A DNA stretch of 64,000 bases from JAKQDH01 sp029558835 (GTDB taxonomy: Bacteria; Planctomycetota; Phycisphaerae; UBA1845), in NCBI GenBank assembly GCA_035356615.1, contig DAOQSN010000033.1, positions 1-64,000 on the forward strand, in the 5' to 3' direction. Under the pieces are notes generated by a model that was not told the DNA's origin, made no database searches, and saw nothing but the letters and a program-made list of their open reading frames with translations. Every line of letters begins with the position of its first letter. The first letter of the stretch is position 1. The position numbers were made by a program, and so were the translations under genes. This document shows positions 1 to 8,728 of the stretch, piece by piece.

Positions 1-93
1 ACGCCCGACTGGCTGTAAGAAGAGGTGTTGCGTGACAATTAACGAGAAAAGTTGGGCAGCCCTGGGGAACCGGGAAGCATCCTTCTCGATGAG

Positions 94-280
94 GGCCCCG
101 GAGGGGCGACGGACGTGACCTCAACGCTACACTGCGCGTCACCGTCCGTCGCCCCTCCGGGGCTTACACACAGGTTGAGTAACAAGGCACCCGTCACCAG
201 GGGTTGGAAACCCCTGGCAACGAACGTCGGCCCTTCCAGGGCCGCGGAACCGCACATCGTCCGAGCCCGAGCGGAAGCGA
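94..280 (-). repeat. Family C palindromic mosaic, copy C1
   Basis: This is a short, inverted copy of the composite repeat also seen at 60207-60530 and 61426-61734. It holds a long inverted repeat whose arms carry CCCCGGAGGGGCG and CGCCCCTCCGGGG (about 95-168), a CCAGGGG/CCCCTGG hairpin (about 196-218), a GGCCCTTCCAGGGCC hairpin (about 229-243) and the GAGCCCGAGCGG end (about 262-273). The order of modules is the reverse of C2 and C3. Bases 1-563 contain no convincing gene; the reading frames here are shadows of the repeat. Confidence 0.7.
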
Positions 281-563
281 GCGGCCCGGCCGCTACTGAC
301 GACTGACAACTCTGAACGGACAACAGGCTGCCCGCCGGCCGTGTTGCGGACTCCGATGTTGGCCGCGGGGGACCGACGCGGCGGCGCTGCGTTTGTTGTG
401 GCGTTGCCGACCACCGGTCGCCAAGGGACGCCGGCCGGCTTGTTACCGAGCCGGGGGGCAGGGCCCGCTTGACAGCAGCGCTGTCCTGCTCTAGCGTCAG
501 CGTGGGTTGTGATGCCCAAGGTGGGTGAAGTTCGTGCATGCGCTCATGCGGGGAGACTCGTCC

Positions 564-1313
564 ATGCGTCGCGTAACTGCCTGGGGGTTGGTGGCGTTGC
601 TGGGTGCGGTGATGCTGACGGCCGGTTGTGAGCGGTCCGAGCGCCGGCAGGCACGGATGGCGGCCCGACAGAAGCCGGTCATCACCGGACAGCCCGTGCA
701 ACAGCCGGTGGATTCGGCAACTGACGAGGTGCCCGTGCCAACCGAGCCAGAGACCGGCGTTGCGGGCGCCGACGGCGCCGCTGAGGAGGTCATCCTCGAC
801 AACCCCACCACTCGCGCGGGGCGGGGAGCGCCTTCGCTGGATGTACCGGGTCGCCCATCGGCGTGGATTTACATGGACGGGCACGTGGGCCGGTTCGTCG
901 AGGAGAACGGCCAGCCGCTGTTGCAGATGGTCATTGACGAGCCCGTCAGTCCCATGCCGACTTTCCGGGTCGAGGTCTATGAACCCCTGCTGGGCAGGCC
1001 CCGCACCGCCCGCTTCTTCCTTCAGGACGTAGGCGGCACCGGCGCGCTGGTGCGCTATGCCTTCGCCGCCAACGACACTTTCCAGGTCGGACACGACTAC
1101 TACCTGTGCAATCCGGGAGAGAGCTTCACGGTGCGCGCGAATCCGCTGACACCGGACGAGGAGGAAGTCGACCATTTCGGGCCTCTGCCCCCCGGTGCTT
1201 ACCTGATTGCCGTGAGCGTGGAAGGGGAGAACCCGGAAGACCAAACGGCGGCCGTCACGTTCTTCACCGTCGGCGGCGAGACCTCCGAGGCCGCCGAACA
1301 GGGCGGGCACTAG
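564..1313 (+). CDS. Putative lipoprotein of unknown function
   Basis: The 249-residue product has a lipoprotein signal: MRR, a hydrophobic stretch (residues 5-18) and a lipobox LTAGC with the lipidated cysteine at residue 22. After that comes a Pro/Thr/Glu-rich linker to about residue 90, then a compact domain of about 150 residues containing YFLCNPGE-like and PPGAYLIAVSVEGENP segments. The start at 564 has GGGGAG at 550-555; a GTG at 525 would add 13 residues in front of the signal and is less likely. The protein is probably anchored in a membrane and faces the periplasm. I do not recognise the C-terminal domain. No operon partner is visible, since the next gene is on the other strand. Confidence 0.75.
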   Translation: MRRVTAWGLVALLGAVMLTAGCERSERRQARMAARQKPVITGQPVQQPVDSATDEVPVPTEPETGVAGADGAAEEVILDNPTTRAGRGAPSLDVPGRPSAWIYMDGHVGRFVEENGQPLLQMVIDEPVSPMPTFRVEVYEPLLGRPRTARFFLQDVGGTGALVRYAFAANDTFQVGHDYYLCNPGESFTVRANPLTPDEEEVDHFGPLPPGAYLIAVSVEGENPEDQTAAVTFFTVGGETSEAAEQGGH

Positions 1314-1474
1314 AGTGTTCGGCGTTTTCGCTTAGCGAGCCGCGGGCTGCAGTTTGCGCGGATTCGCGCGCGGCGCGGCCGTCCGGAACTGCCCCACAGG
1401 ACCCGAGAGCATTGCAGCCGCCGAGTCTGGCACTTGGCCTGTCGTGGACTTAGGAACGGGCGAATCTACCCCCC

Positions 1475-1632
1475 GAATAGCCCCACACATCGGGGAAACC
1501 GACAACGCGGGCAGGGCGGCATGGCCAGGCGCAGCCCCGCCACGCGTTCCCGTCGACAGATCGCAGGCTGCAACCGCATGCCGGCGCCTTCGGCTTGGGC
1601 ATGCCACCCTCTCCGTCTCCCATTTGCGTGGT
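1475..1632 (-). repeat. Family A inverted-end repeat, copy A1
   Basis: The core at 1514-1609 begins GGGCGGCATGGCC and ends GGGCATGCCACCC, near-perfect inverted ends. Inside is GCATGCCGGCGCCTTCGGC, the reverse of the GCCGAAGGCGCCGGCATGC block in other copies. The flank at 1475-1513 (CGGGGAAACCGACAACG) matches the right tail of other copies read backwards, and CTCCCATTTGCGTGG on the other side matches their left flank. The rest of the gene-free stretch 1314-1637 shows nothing else. Confidence 0.7.
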
Positions 1633-1637
1633 CTTGT

Positions 1638-2147
1638 TCAGTCCTCGTCCATCTCTTCGAACACTTCATCCACGGCGTACGTGCCGAAGGCAATCACGTA
1701 CCCTTCCAGCATGCGCAAGACCCAGTCACGGATTTCCGGAGTGGCCAGCGCGTCCAGCTCGTCCAACTGAAACGCCGTGGTGAAATGGAAGCCGCGGTCG
1801 TCACGGTAGCGCTCCACGGGTGGGTCGTACCAACCAAGCCCGGCGTCGTGAAACCCGAGCCCGACGAATTGGCTGACCGTCTCGCCCGCTTCCTGAATGC
1901 CCTGCTCGATCTCCTCATCTCTGGCCTTGTCCGTCGTGAGGAACCCGACGCGCACCTGCGGACCGGAAGGGTGGATGGCCATCTCGACCGCGCCGTACGA
2001 GCCGAGCGCGAACCGGGAGGCGAACTCGGAGTCGTCCGCCGCGTCAGCACGCTGGGCGGGGCCGTACCGCTCGTCCCCCGAAACCATGGACTCGATGTAG
2101 GTGCGAAACTCTTCGATCGTCGCGGCATCCCAGTCGGACAGCGGCAT
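1638..2147 (-). CDS. Conserved-looking protein of unknown function
   Basis: A 169-residue acidic, soluble protein with no signal peptide or membrane segment. It has recognisable secondary-structure patterning, with amphipathic segments near residues 6-22 (WDAATIEEFRTYIESM) and 128-160, but no family I can name. Its ATG at 2147 follows directly on the TGA of the upstream kinase-fold gene (TGAATG), so the two are almost certainly co-transcribed and translationally coupled. A function linked to the kinase-like protein is possible but not shown. Confidence 0.7.
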   Translation of the reverse strand: MPLSDWDAATIEEFRTYIESMVSGDERYGPAQRADAADDSEFASRFALGSYGAVEMAIHPSGPQVRVGFLTTDKARDEEIEQGIQEAGETVSQFVGLGFHDAGLGWYDPPVERYRDDRGFHFTTAFQLDELDALATPEIRDWVLRMLEGYVIAFGTYAVDEVFEEMDED

Positions 2148-3035
2148 TCACGTTTCTCCTTCATCATCACCGGCAATTCTGCAACGATCCGAACCGCCAC
2201 CGCAAGGGAGCGGCTGGGCGTGAGGGTCGGCGTCGCCTGGTCGCACGCGGACATCTGAGTCGTCCTCAGGCAGGTGCCCCCGTTCGCCGCGGGCGCGGCG
2301 CGGGTCAACGCGTTCCAGGACGGCCCGGCGTAGACGCTGAAGAGGTTGAGTCAAGGCCCGGTGCGTGCGCACGTACCACGGCTTGCAGTACGAAGCGGCC
2401 AGGCACTCAGGCGAAAGCTGGTCCGGGCGGGTCCGGCGCTGGAGCTTGACCAGATGGTACCGATCGCCCCCCTGAAACCACCTGGCGACCCATGACAGGG
2501 GCGGCCATGCGTGTAGCCAGCCCGGCCGGCCAATCCAGGAAATCTGGAAGTCAATCAAATAGGGCTTCCCATCTTCGCCCACGATGACGTTTCCGCACTT
2601 CTCCAAGTCCACATAGGCCACGCCGCGGCGATGCAGCGTAGCAACGAGGGCCTGAAGCCGGGGGTGAAAATCATCGGCGACGGGCTCACCGTTCCGCAGC
2701 GGCCGGCCCTCGATGAACGTCCGGACGAGCCCCGTGTCGCTCCAGCGGGCGAGCAGCCGCGGCACGCCGTCCACGTCCGCCAGCAACCGGAGAAAACGCT
2801 CCTCTCGTTGCCGCAGCCACCGGCCAATCCAGCGCATCGGCAGGCCGAGGAAGTGCACCTGCCGTCCGACTTTCAGGACGACCTTGCCGTCCTGGCCAAC
2901 GTACAAGGCGGTGACGGCGAAGAAGTCATTCTTGAACGTTCGCGCGTAAGCGTAGGTGTGCCCACGGATGTCGATCCGCGGCGGCAGGGTGCCCCGACCA
3001 AGGGCAGTGAGACTGGGTGGAGTAACACGTGGCAA
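2148..3035 (-). CDS. Kinase-fold protein (RIO/LPS-kinase-like)
   Basis: A 295-residue protein with the hallmarks of a small protein-kinase-like fold: a VVLKVGR segment supplying a candidate ATP lysine (about residue 55), a catalytic-loop-like segment GVAYVDLEKCGNVIV (about 138-152) in place of HxDxxxxN, and a metal-binding-like LIDFQ (about 160-164) in place of DFG. This pattern is typical of RIO-type and lipopolysaccharide-core kinases. The substrate cannot be deduced. The assigned start is a TTG with no clear ribosome-binding site, so the N-terminus is uncertain. It forms a two-gene operon with the unknown protein at 1638-2147. Confidence 0.65.
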   Translation of the reverse strand: MPRVTPPSLTALGRGTLPPRIDIRGHTYAYARTFKNDFFAVTALYVGQDGKVVLKVGRQVHFLGLPMRWIGRWLRQREERFLRLLADVDGVPRLLARWSDTGLVRTFIEGRPLRNGEPVADDFHPRLQALVATLHRRGVAYVDLEKCGNVIVGEDGKPYLIDFQISWIGRPGWLHAWPPLSWVARWFQGGDRYHLVKLQRRTRPDQLSPECLAASYCKPWYVRTHRALTQPLQRLRRAVLERVDPRRARGERGHLPEDDSDVRVRPGDADPHAQPLPCGGGSDRCRIAGDDEGET

Positions 3036-3716
3036 CGGTGTCGGCCTGCTGTCGCGTGGTCGCCGCCGCGCAAGCCCAGACCTCCAACAGGCCGGCGGAC
3101 CACGGCGGCGGCAATCCGGATCGCCCTTGGGCAGATTGTAACGGACGATGTCAGGCTGTCCAACCGTGTACGCAGCATCACAGCGAGACGACGCGGGTGC
3201 CCGGCTTCCCGGTGACCGCGTACGTGTTCAGGGTGCGATACAGGACAACCGGTCGCGCGACCGGTGTGGCAAGTGGGAACCACACCCGAGACTTACTTCG
3301 TTAACGGCGAGGAACGCACCTGCGGGCGCTTGGCCGTGTGCTCGAAGGGTACCTCACGTTGCAGGGCGCCGAATGACGGGATCCGTGGGGCAGGTTTCGG
3401 GGCGTCGGCGGCCTCGTCGGAAACGCTGCCGCCGGTCGCACTGCGTGGCGGAATGCCTGAACACCACCACACCCATGGGAGACCGGGAGGGTGGCACGCC
3501 CAGACCTCGTTCGGGGGGCACGCCCAAGCCCGCCCTGAGCGGGGCGCCGGCAGGGCGTCGCGGGCCGTGGCTGTTGGGCTCCCGGAAGGCATGGCGGCGC
3601 TGCGCTTGGCTGTGCCACCCTGGCCTCGTTGCCGGTTTCCCCGAGGCGTGGAGCTATTCAGCAACCGTGGCGGGCTGTTGCTGTGCCTTGTTGGGCAGCC
3701 ACGGCCGTCGCTTGTT
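3036..3716. other. Gene-free stretch with repeat A2
   Basis: This 680-base gap lies upstream of the kinase-fold gene and downstream of the methyltransferase. Apart from the family A element at 3468-3664, no reading frame has a ribosome-binding site or recognisable protein features. Confidence 0.5.
3468..3664 (+). repeat. Family A inverted-end repeat, copy A2
   Basis: This is one of the fuller copies. The left flank CATGGGAGACCGGGAG is followed by core 3489-3620, from GGGTGGCACGCCC to GGCTGTGCCACCC, and then the right tail GTTGCCGGTTTCCCC and GTGGAGCTATTCAGCA. Compared with copy A6 it has extra internal sequence (GTCGCGGGCCGTGGCTGTT) that copy A5 shares, so the family has at least two internal types. 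Confidence 0.7.
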
Positions 3717-4301
3717 TCAAGTCGCCCGAACCCCGGTGCGTCGTCGCCGCAGAATAAAGAGCTGGTTGGCACCACACAGAAAGCGGCGGTAGTGCACGAT
3801 TTCCAGGCCGGCCTTGTCGGCGGTGTCGCGCAACTGCCGAAAGTTCAAGAGCGTCTCGTGCTCGTGCATCGCTTCCCGACTGAACAGACCGAGCATCGCC
3901 CCACACTCGTGTACCCTGCGAAAGAGCGGATGGGGGGTCGTCAGCACCACCCTACCGTCCTCGGCGAGCAGCGGGGCGAGCCGCCCGAGCCAGGCAGCAG
4001 GCTCGGGCACGTGCTCGATGACGGCCAAGGCGATGACGGTGTCGAACGCGCGGTCACGCGGCCGCGCAAGAAACGCCGCGGCATCCTCGAACCGATGCTC
4101 CGGGTGGCTTCGACGCGCTTCGATCAGTGAGTCCTCGTCGGTGTCGATGCCGACGTAGTTCTCCGGATGGACGAGATGGGCCAGCGCTCCCGTGCCGCAA
4201 CCGACGTCGAGCACCGGGCCGCTGCCCAGCCAGGCAGCGGAGGCCGCCAACCGGCGGCGGCGAAGAAACGGGGAGAACAGACCTGATATCTGGTCCGGCA
4301 A
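3717..4301 (-). CDS. Class I SAM-dependent methyltransferase
   Basis: A 194-residue protein with the glycine-rich SAM-binding motif VLDVGCGTG (about residues 30-38), an acidic loop ending the second strand (VGIDTDEDSL) and the later motifs FDTVIALAVIEHVPEP and LLAEDGRVVLTTPHP. These place it in the Methyltransf_11/UbiE-like class. The assigned start is TTG, with GGAG seven bases upstream. It lies 32 bases after the GT2 glycosyltransferase stop on the same strand, so the two probably form an operon and the enzyme may modify a glycan or lipid intermediate. The actual acceptor is unknown. Confidence 0.8.
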   Translation of the reverse strand: MPDQISGLFSPFLRRRRLAASAAWLGSGPVLDVGCGTGALAHLVHPENYVGIDTDEDSLIEARRSHPEHRFEDAAAFLARPRDRAFDTVIALAVIEHVPEPAAWLGRLAPLLAEDGRVVLTTPHPLFRRVHECGAMLGLFSREAMHEHETLLNFRQLRDTADKAGLEIVHYRRFLCGANQLFILRRRRTGVRAT

Positions 4302-4333
4302 AGCAATGCTCCGCCTGGCAAGTCCGGCGCGTC

Positions 4334-5524
4334 TCAGCGCCGGTTAGAGTCAACGGGTAATCGGTCGGTCGCGGCGGGCTCGATCGGCGCCCCTTCCCGC
4401 TCCGGCAACAGCTCGTGCAGCCCCGGCGGCGAAAGCGGTGCCCTGCCATCGGGCAGCGCATCGGAGGCCGACAGGCTGTGAATGACCCCGGCCAACGGCA
4501 GGTTGCCGCGGGCCCGGGCCATGAAGCGGACCTCCTCGATCAATCGCCGATTGATGGCCAGCAGGTGCGCGACCACGCCGATGGCCAGCGAGAAAGTCCC
4601 GCAGATCGCCAGCACGCCCGAGGCGATCACCGATTGCACGTGCCCCCTGCCGGCACCCGCCACCAACGCCAGGTACAGGTAGCGCATCGCCAGCGCCGCG
4701 GACGGCAGGAAGAAGAGCGCGCTGAGCATGCCGAAGAACTTCGTCGGACAATAGACCAGGTAGGCGCTGGTCATGGTGATGATGCTATGCGCAACGTACT
4801 GACCAACGCTCTTGATCAGCCGGCTGGGGCGCCGCGGGCTGTTCACCCGCACGGGTACGGTGACGACGCGCAGGTGACAGCGACCGGCCTGGATGATGGT
4901 CTCCAGTGTGTACGTGTACCCGTTGAAAACGTTCAGGCGGCCGGCGGCGTCGGCGGTCATGGCCCGGAAGCCGCTGGGGGCGTCGCCCACGTCGGTGTTG
5001 CTGAGCGTTCGCGCCACGTGGCTCCCCAGCCGCTGCAACAGACGCTTGACCGGGGAGAAGTGCTCAATCTGTCCGATGGGACGGGCCCCGATGACGATGT
5101 CCGCGCGCTGCTCCAGAATCGGTTGGACCAGCCGCTGAATGTCCGCGGCCTCATACTGGTTGTCGGCGTCCGTATTGACGATCACGTCGGCGCCCAGGCT
5201 GATGCAGGCGTCGAGCCCGGCCATGAACGCTTTCGCCAGGCCGCGATGACCGTGCAGGGTCAGCACGTGGTCCGCCCCGGCCCCGCGCGCCACCTCCACC
5301 GTGCGGTCGCCGCTGCCATCGTCGATGACCAGAACCTCGACGCAGCGGAAGCCCTCGATCCGGCGGGGAAGCGCAGCGAGCGTGTCCGCCAGCCCGGCTT
5401 CCTCGTTGTAGCACGGAATCTGGATGATCAGCTTCAAGGCCTCGCCCCTGTCTGCGCCGCGGTGTTTTGGCGCGCCCGGCACCGCCGCCTTTCGATTATC
5501 GGTACCGCCGGAAACCGGATTCAC
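4334..5524 (-). CDS. Family 2 glycosyltransferase with C-terminal membrane segments
   Basis: A GT-A-fold glycosyltransferase, up to 396 residues. IIQIPCYNEEAGL opens the catalytic domain, followed by VLVIDDGSGDRT, the metal-binding region VIVNTDADNQY and the acceptor-site region DVGDAPSGFRAMT. After about residue 250 come two strongly hydrophobic segments (FFGMLSALFFLPSAALAM and GVLAICGTFSLAIGVVAHLL), as in dolichyl/undecaprenyl-phosphate sugar transferases. The product is probably a lipid-linked sugar or surface glycan made at the inner membrane face. Homology begins at about residue 32, so the true start may lie downstream, for example the TTG at 5437; the first 100 bases overlap the opposite gene only if the long form is used. 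Confidence 0.8.
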   Translation of the reverse strand: MNPVSGGTDNRKAAVPGAPKHRGADRGEALKLIIQIPCYNEEAGLADTLAALPRRIEGFRCVEVLVIDDGSGDRTVEVARGAGADHVLTLHGHRGLAKAFMAGLDACISLGADVIVNTDADNQYEAADIQRLVQPILEQRADIVIGARPIGQIEHFSPVKRLLQRLGSHVARTLSNTDVGDAPSGFRAMTADAAGRLNVFNGYTYTLETIIQAGRCHLRVVTVPVRVNSPRRPSRLIKSVGQYVAHSIITMTSAYLVYCPTKFFGMLSALFFLPSAALAMRYLYLALVAGAGRGHVQSVIASGVLAICGTFSLAIGVVAHLLAINRRLIEEVRFMARARGNLPLAGVIHSLSASDALPDGRAPLSPPGLHELLPEREGAPIEPAATDRLPVDSNRR

Positions 5525-5666
5525 TCCGGCGTCGAGGGGCCGCGTTTATCGGACGGAGCCGTGTCGCAGGCCCCGTCATCGGCCACGCCGGTTGATGCGG
5601 CGGCGCGGAACTTCCGATAAACCCTGCGATCGCGGGCCCCGCAACCCGGAAATCATTGAGGCCTCC

Positions 5667-7082
5667 TTGAAGCGTGCCCACGTGCGGATATCTGAACAGG
5701 CCGCCACAATCCCACTCCGGCGGGCGCCGTCATTGGGGCTGACCCGCTCCCGGCTGACGGCCCTGCTGGTCGCCGGACTCGTGCTGCTGCCCGTCCTCGG
5801 GTTCGTCTACAACGCCCTGCGCTACGGCCGGCTGATCCGCCTGACCGACGAGTACCTGTACTATGTTCACGCCCGCTCGTGGTACTTCGACGGTGACTGC
5901 GAGTACGCCAACGATATGCTCATGGCCCCCGGCTTCGAGACGGCCTCGCACTACGCCGGCGTGGAGACGCGCACGGGCTACACGCGGAACCACTTCAACT
6001 GTGGTACCGCCCTGGTCAGCGTGCCCTTCCTGGCCGTCGCCGACGGTATGACCCTGGTGCACAATCGCCTGGCCGATGAGCCGCTGCCGCGTGACGGGTA
6101 CAGCACCTACTTCCAGTTCATGGTGCCCCTCGGGCACCTGCTGCTCGGGATCGGCGGGCTGCTGGCCGGCTACGCCGTCGCGGCCCGGTACTTCCCGCCG
6201 CTGGTTGCCGCGGTCGCGATGCACATCGTCCTGCTCGGCACCAACGCGTTCTACTACATCGCCATCGAACCGGCCCACGGTCACGCGGCCAGCATCGCCT
6301 GGGTGGCTTTCCTGCTTTACCTGAGTGACACGATCAGGCACCACGGCATCACCCTGCGCCGGTGTGCGTTGCTGGGAGTGGTTTCGGGCATGATGGTGGT
6401 GACCCGGCCGCAGGACCTGTTCTGGGGCATTGTCCCGGTCGTGCTGGTCCTGCCGACGTGGCTGCGGCTGGTGGTGGGCGAGCGGCGGCTTCTCCGCGGT
6501 CTGGCCTGGGCGGGTGCGGCCGGGCTGCTGGCTTCGCTCTGCTACGTACCTCAGGCCATCGTCAACTGGCACCTGTTCGGGGAGTTCATCCACAACGCCT
6601 ACGCCGAGGTCCACGTGCACGGTCGCCCCGCCGTGCTGCACTGGACCGACCCCGACTTGACCCGGGCCCTGTTCTTCCCCTCCACCGGAATTCTGTGGAC
6701 CTCGCCCCTGGTCGTGGTTTGCATGATGGGCACGGTTTGCCTGCTGAGGCGTCGCGAGTGGACACTGCGGGCGACAGCCTTGGCGTTCCTGGCGGTCTAT
6801 TACCTGGTCGCCTGCGTGTGGTGGGTCTTCACCGGCTTCGGCCATCGTTACCTGTCTTCGTGTACGATCGCCTTCGCTCTGGGCACCTGCCTGGTGATGA
6901 TGTGGGCCTCGCGGCGGCGCTGGCTTGCAGCCCTGCTGACCACGCTGGCGGTGGCCGGCATCGGCTGGCAAACCGGCCTGCTGCTGGCCTGGGACCGCGG
7001 CTGGTGGGACATAGGCCAAGTCAGCCCGTTGTACCGCCTTTTCTTCAGTCCTTCAGCCGACTGGTGCGAGCCCTGGGTGTAA
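5667..7082 (+). CDS. Polytopic membrane protein, GT-C/PMT-like
   Basis: A membrane protein of about 471 residues with around ten hydrophobic segments, beginning LTALLVAGLVLLPVLGF. The first periplasmic loop carries RLTDEYLYYVHARSW, an acidic D-E motif typical of GT-C transferases that use lipid-linked sugars. Later segments include HGHAASIAWVAFLLYL and VTRPQDLFWGIVPVVLVL. Family membership is inferred from topology and this loop, not from a clear signature. The TTG at 5667 has GAGG upstream; a GTG at 5682 is also possible, and the open frame runs back to 5424 over the start of the GT2 gene. Position beside GT2 and a methyltransferase suggests a shared envelope-glycan role. Confidence 0.7.
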   Translation: MKRAHVRISEQAATIPLRRAPSLGLTRSRLTALLVAGLVLLPVLGFVYNALRYGRLIRLTDEYLYYVHARSWYFDGDCEYANDMLMAPGFETASHYAGVETRTGYTRNHFNCGTALVSVPFLAVADGMTLVHNRLADEPLPRDGYSTYFQFMVPLGHLLLGIGGLLAGYAVAARYFPPLVAAVAMHIVLLGTNAFYYIAIEPAHGHAASIAWVAFLLYLSDTIRHHGITLRRCALLGVVSGMMVVTRPQDLFWGIVPVVLVLPTWLRLVVGERRLLRGLAWAGAAGLLASLCYVPQAIVNWHLFGEFIHNAYAEVHVHGRPAVLHWTDPDLTRALFFPSTGILWTSPLVVVCMMGTVCLLRRREWTLRATALAFLAVYYLVACVWWVFTGFGHRYLSSCTIAFALGTCLVMMWASRRRWLAALLTTLAVAGIGWQTGLLLAWDRGWWDIGQVSPLYRLFFSPSADWCEPWV

Positions 7083-7185
7083 GGGCCCGCCCAGGTCGGC
7101 CAGGCTGGCGGCCGTGCCCGTGGCACCGAGCAGATCAAGGTCGGCGCATCGCCCAACGAAACAACACGACACAAAGCGGAAAGCA

Positions 7186-7325
7186 GGGTGGCACGCGTGA
7201 GCGTACCGCAGGCGAGCGCCGGCACGCCGCCGAGACGCCCGCACCTACCATGTGATGGACCGCGCAGCGAGGCGCTTGGCCATGCCACCCGCGTCGGAAT
7301 GCCGGTTTCCGGTTGGTGTAGACCT
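7186..7325 (+). repeat. Family A inverted-end repeat, copy A3 (diverged)
   Basis: Core 7186-7288 runs from GGGTGGCACGCG to GCTTGGCCATGCCACCC. The interior is more diverged than in other copies. The right tail (GCCGGTTTCCGG, then TGTAGACCTGCTCAG) abuts the 3' end of the fucosidase gene, whose stop is at 7328-7330, so the element may form the downstream boundary of that operon. Confidence 0.6.
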
Positions 7326-7327
7326 GC

Positions 7328-8680
7328 TCAGCCAGCCGTGCCGAACACCGCAAGACGTCGAATCAGCGGTTCGCCCGCCGACCGCAGCACCCGCAGACGG
7401 ACCTTGACCACGGGGCCCGACGACACGCGGTCGATCTTCTTGTGCCCAATGGCTGTGCCGAGCGCCAGCTCCTGCCATTGCCCGTCGACCAGTCCTTCCA
7501 GCGCGTACTCGCGGACGCGCTCGCCCTGGGCGATGTCCTCCTGCATAATGCAGTGTTCAAGGGTCGCCGGCTTCGCCAGGGCGAGCTCAATGATGTCACC
7601 CTGGCCGGCCGTCTCGGCCAAGCTCTGCCCGAAGCGACGCCGGATCTCCGCGCCGAACTCCGCCCCGCGCCGCACGTCGGCCTCCGGGATTCGCCCGGAC
7701 GGATCGGGAGTGTGATTGAGCAGCAGCACGGCCCCGTGACCGACGCTGCGGTAATACATGTCCATCAGGGCGTCCACACTCTTGAGCGTACCCGCGTTCT
7801 TGGTATTCCAGAACCAGGTATTCCGCATGCGGGCATCGCATTCGAGAGGCAGCCACACGGTACCGTCGGGATGGCCGTGTTCGGCCGTGGCCTCGCCGGT
7901 CTTGGCGGCCGCCTCCGAGACGGTGTTCCACGCCGGGTAGGGAGCCACGCCGTCTTCATTACCCACCCAGCGCATCGTCGTGTGGGGCCCCTGAAACACC
8001 ATCGCGTGCGGTGCGTGCTGGGCGAGGATGTCGCCGACGGGTACCACGATGCTGCCATCGAACCAGACCTCGAACACGCCGCCCACCGGCGAATCTCCGA
8101 GCACCCGATTGATGGTGGTGAGCACCTCCGTAAGCTGCGCCCGGTAGAGCCGGTTGTACGCCTCCTGGGCCGCCGGCGTAGCACACTTGCCACCCACGGC
8201 CGCCTCGTGCTTGCGGTCGGCGGGCGACACGTACACGCCCAGCCGCAGGCCGGCCTTCCGACACGACGTCGCCAGATCAACCAGCACGTCGCCGCGCCCC
8301 CCGCGCCACGGCGTGTTCTTCACCCCGTAGTCGGTCGTATCCGTCTGCCAGAGACAGAAACCACCGGCGTGCTTGGCGACGAAGACTATGTACTTCGCGC
8401 CCATCTGCTGGGTGGCCGTCACCCAGTGGTCGGTGTCCAGTTGCGCAGGATCGAACTTGGCGAGCGGCAACGACAGATCGTCATATTCCAGATCGGTCCA
8501 GGTGTTGGGCGCGAAGTGGATGAACATGCCCAACTCGCAATCGTGCCACGCGAGCTGAGCCGCGCTCGGTCGCGGCAGGGCGGGCGGCCCACCCGGCGCC
8601 GAGGCATCGCTCACTTGACCAATCACCAGCAGGCCGAACGCACTCAACGCCGCTCGCACCTTCCACCCAATGCCAGCCAT
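7328..8680 (-). CDS. Secreted alpha-L-fucosidase-like glycoside hydrolase (GH29)
   Basis: A 450-residue protein predicted to release alpha-linked L-fucose from glycans. After an N-terminal signal (hydrophobic residues 9-26, ALSAFGLLVIG) it shows the GH29 TIM-barrel landmarks: WHDCELGMFIHFAPNTW (45-61), GAKYIVFVAKHAGGFCLW (94-111) with the KHAGGF substrate loop, LRLGVYVSPAD, and EVWFDGS (204-210), where Asp208 is the likely nucleophile. A C-terminal sandwich-like region of about 100 residues follows. The ATG at 8680 has GGGAG eight bases upstream; an ATG 33 bases earlier is less likely. It is the last gene of a three-gene operon, 48 bases after the DUF5107/TPR gene, which points to glycan degradation outside the cytoplasm. 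Confidence 0.85.
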   Translation of the reverse strand: MAGIGWKVRAALSAFGLLVIGQVSDASAPGGPPALPRPSAAQLAWHDCELGMFIHFAPNTWTDLEYDDLSLPLAKFDPAQLDTDHWVTATQQMGAKYIVFVAKHAGGFCLWQTDTTDYGVKNTPWRGGRGDVLVDLATSCRKAGLRLGVYVSPADRKHEAAVGGKCATPAAQEAYNRLYRAQLTEVLTTINRVLGDSPVGGVFEVWFDGSIVVPVGDILAQHAPHAMVFQGPHTTMRWVGNEDGVAPYPAWNTVSEAAAKTGEATAEHGHPDGTVWLPLECDARMRNTWFWNTKNAGTLKSVDALMDMYYRSVGHGAVLLLNHTPDPSGRIPEADVRRGAEFGAEIRRRFGQSLAETAGQGDIIELALAKPATLEHCIMQEDIAQGERVREYALEGLVDGQWQELALGTAIGHKKIDRVSSGPVVKVRLRVLRSAGEPLIRRLAVFGTAG

Positions 8681-8728
8681 GGTTGCGACTCCCGTCTTCA
8701 GCGACAAGCGCACGCTTCGCCCGTCTGC

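Noticed and set aside
39..1310. Long minus-strand frame (423 residues) opposite the lipoprotein
   Set aside because: Arg/Pro/Ala-rich shadow composition that also reads through repeat C1; the plus-strand lipoprotein has a proper signal peptide and ribosome-binding site.
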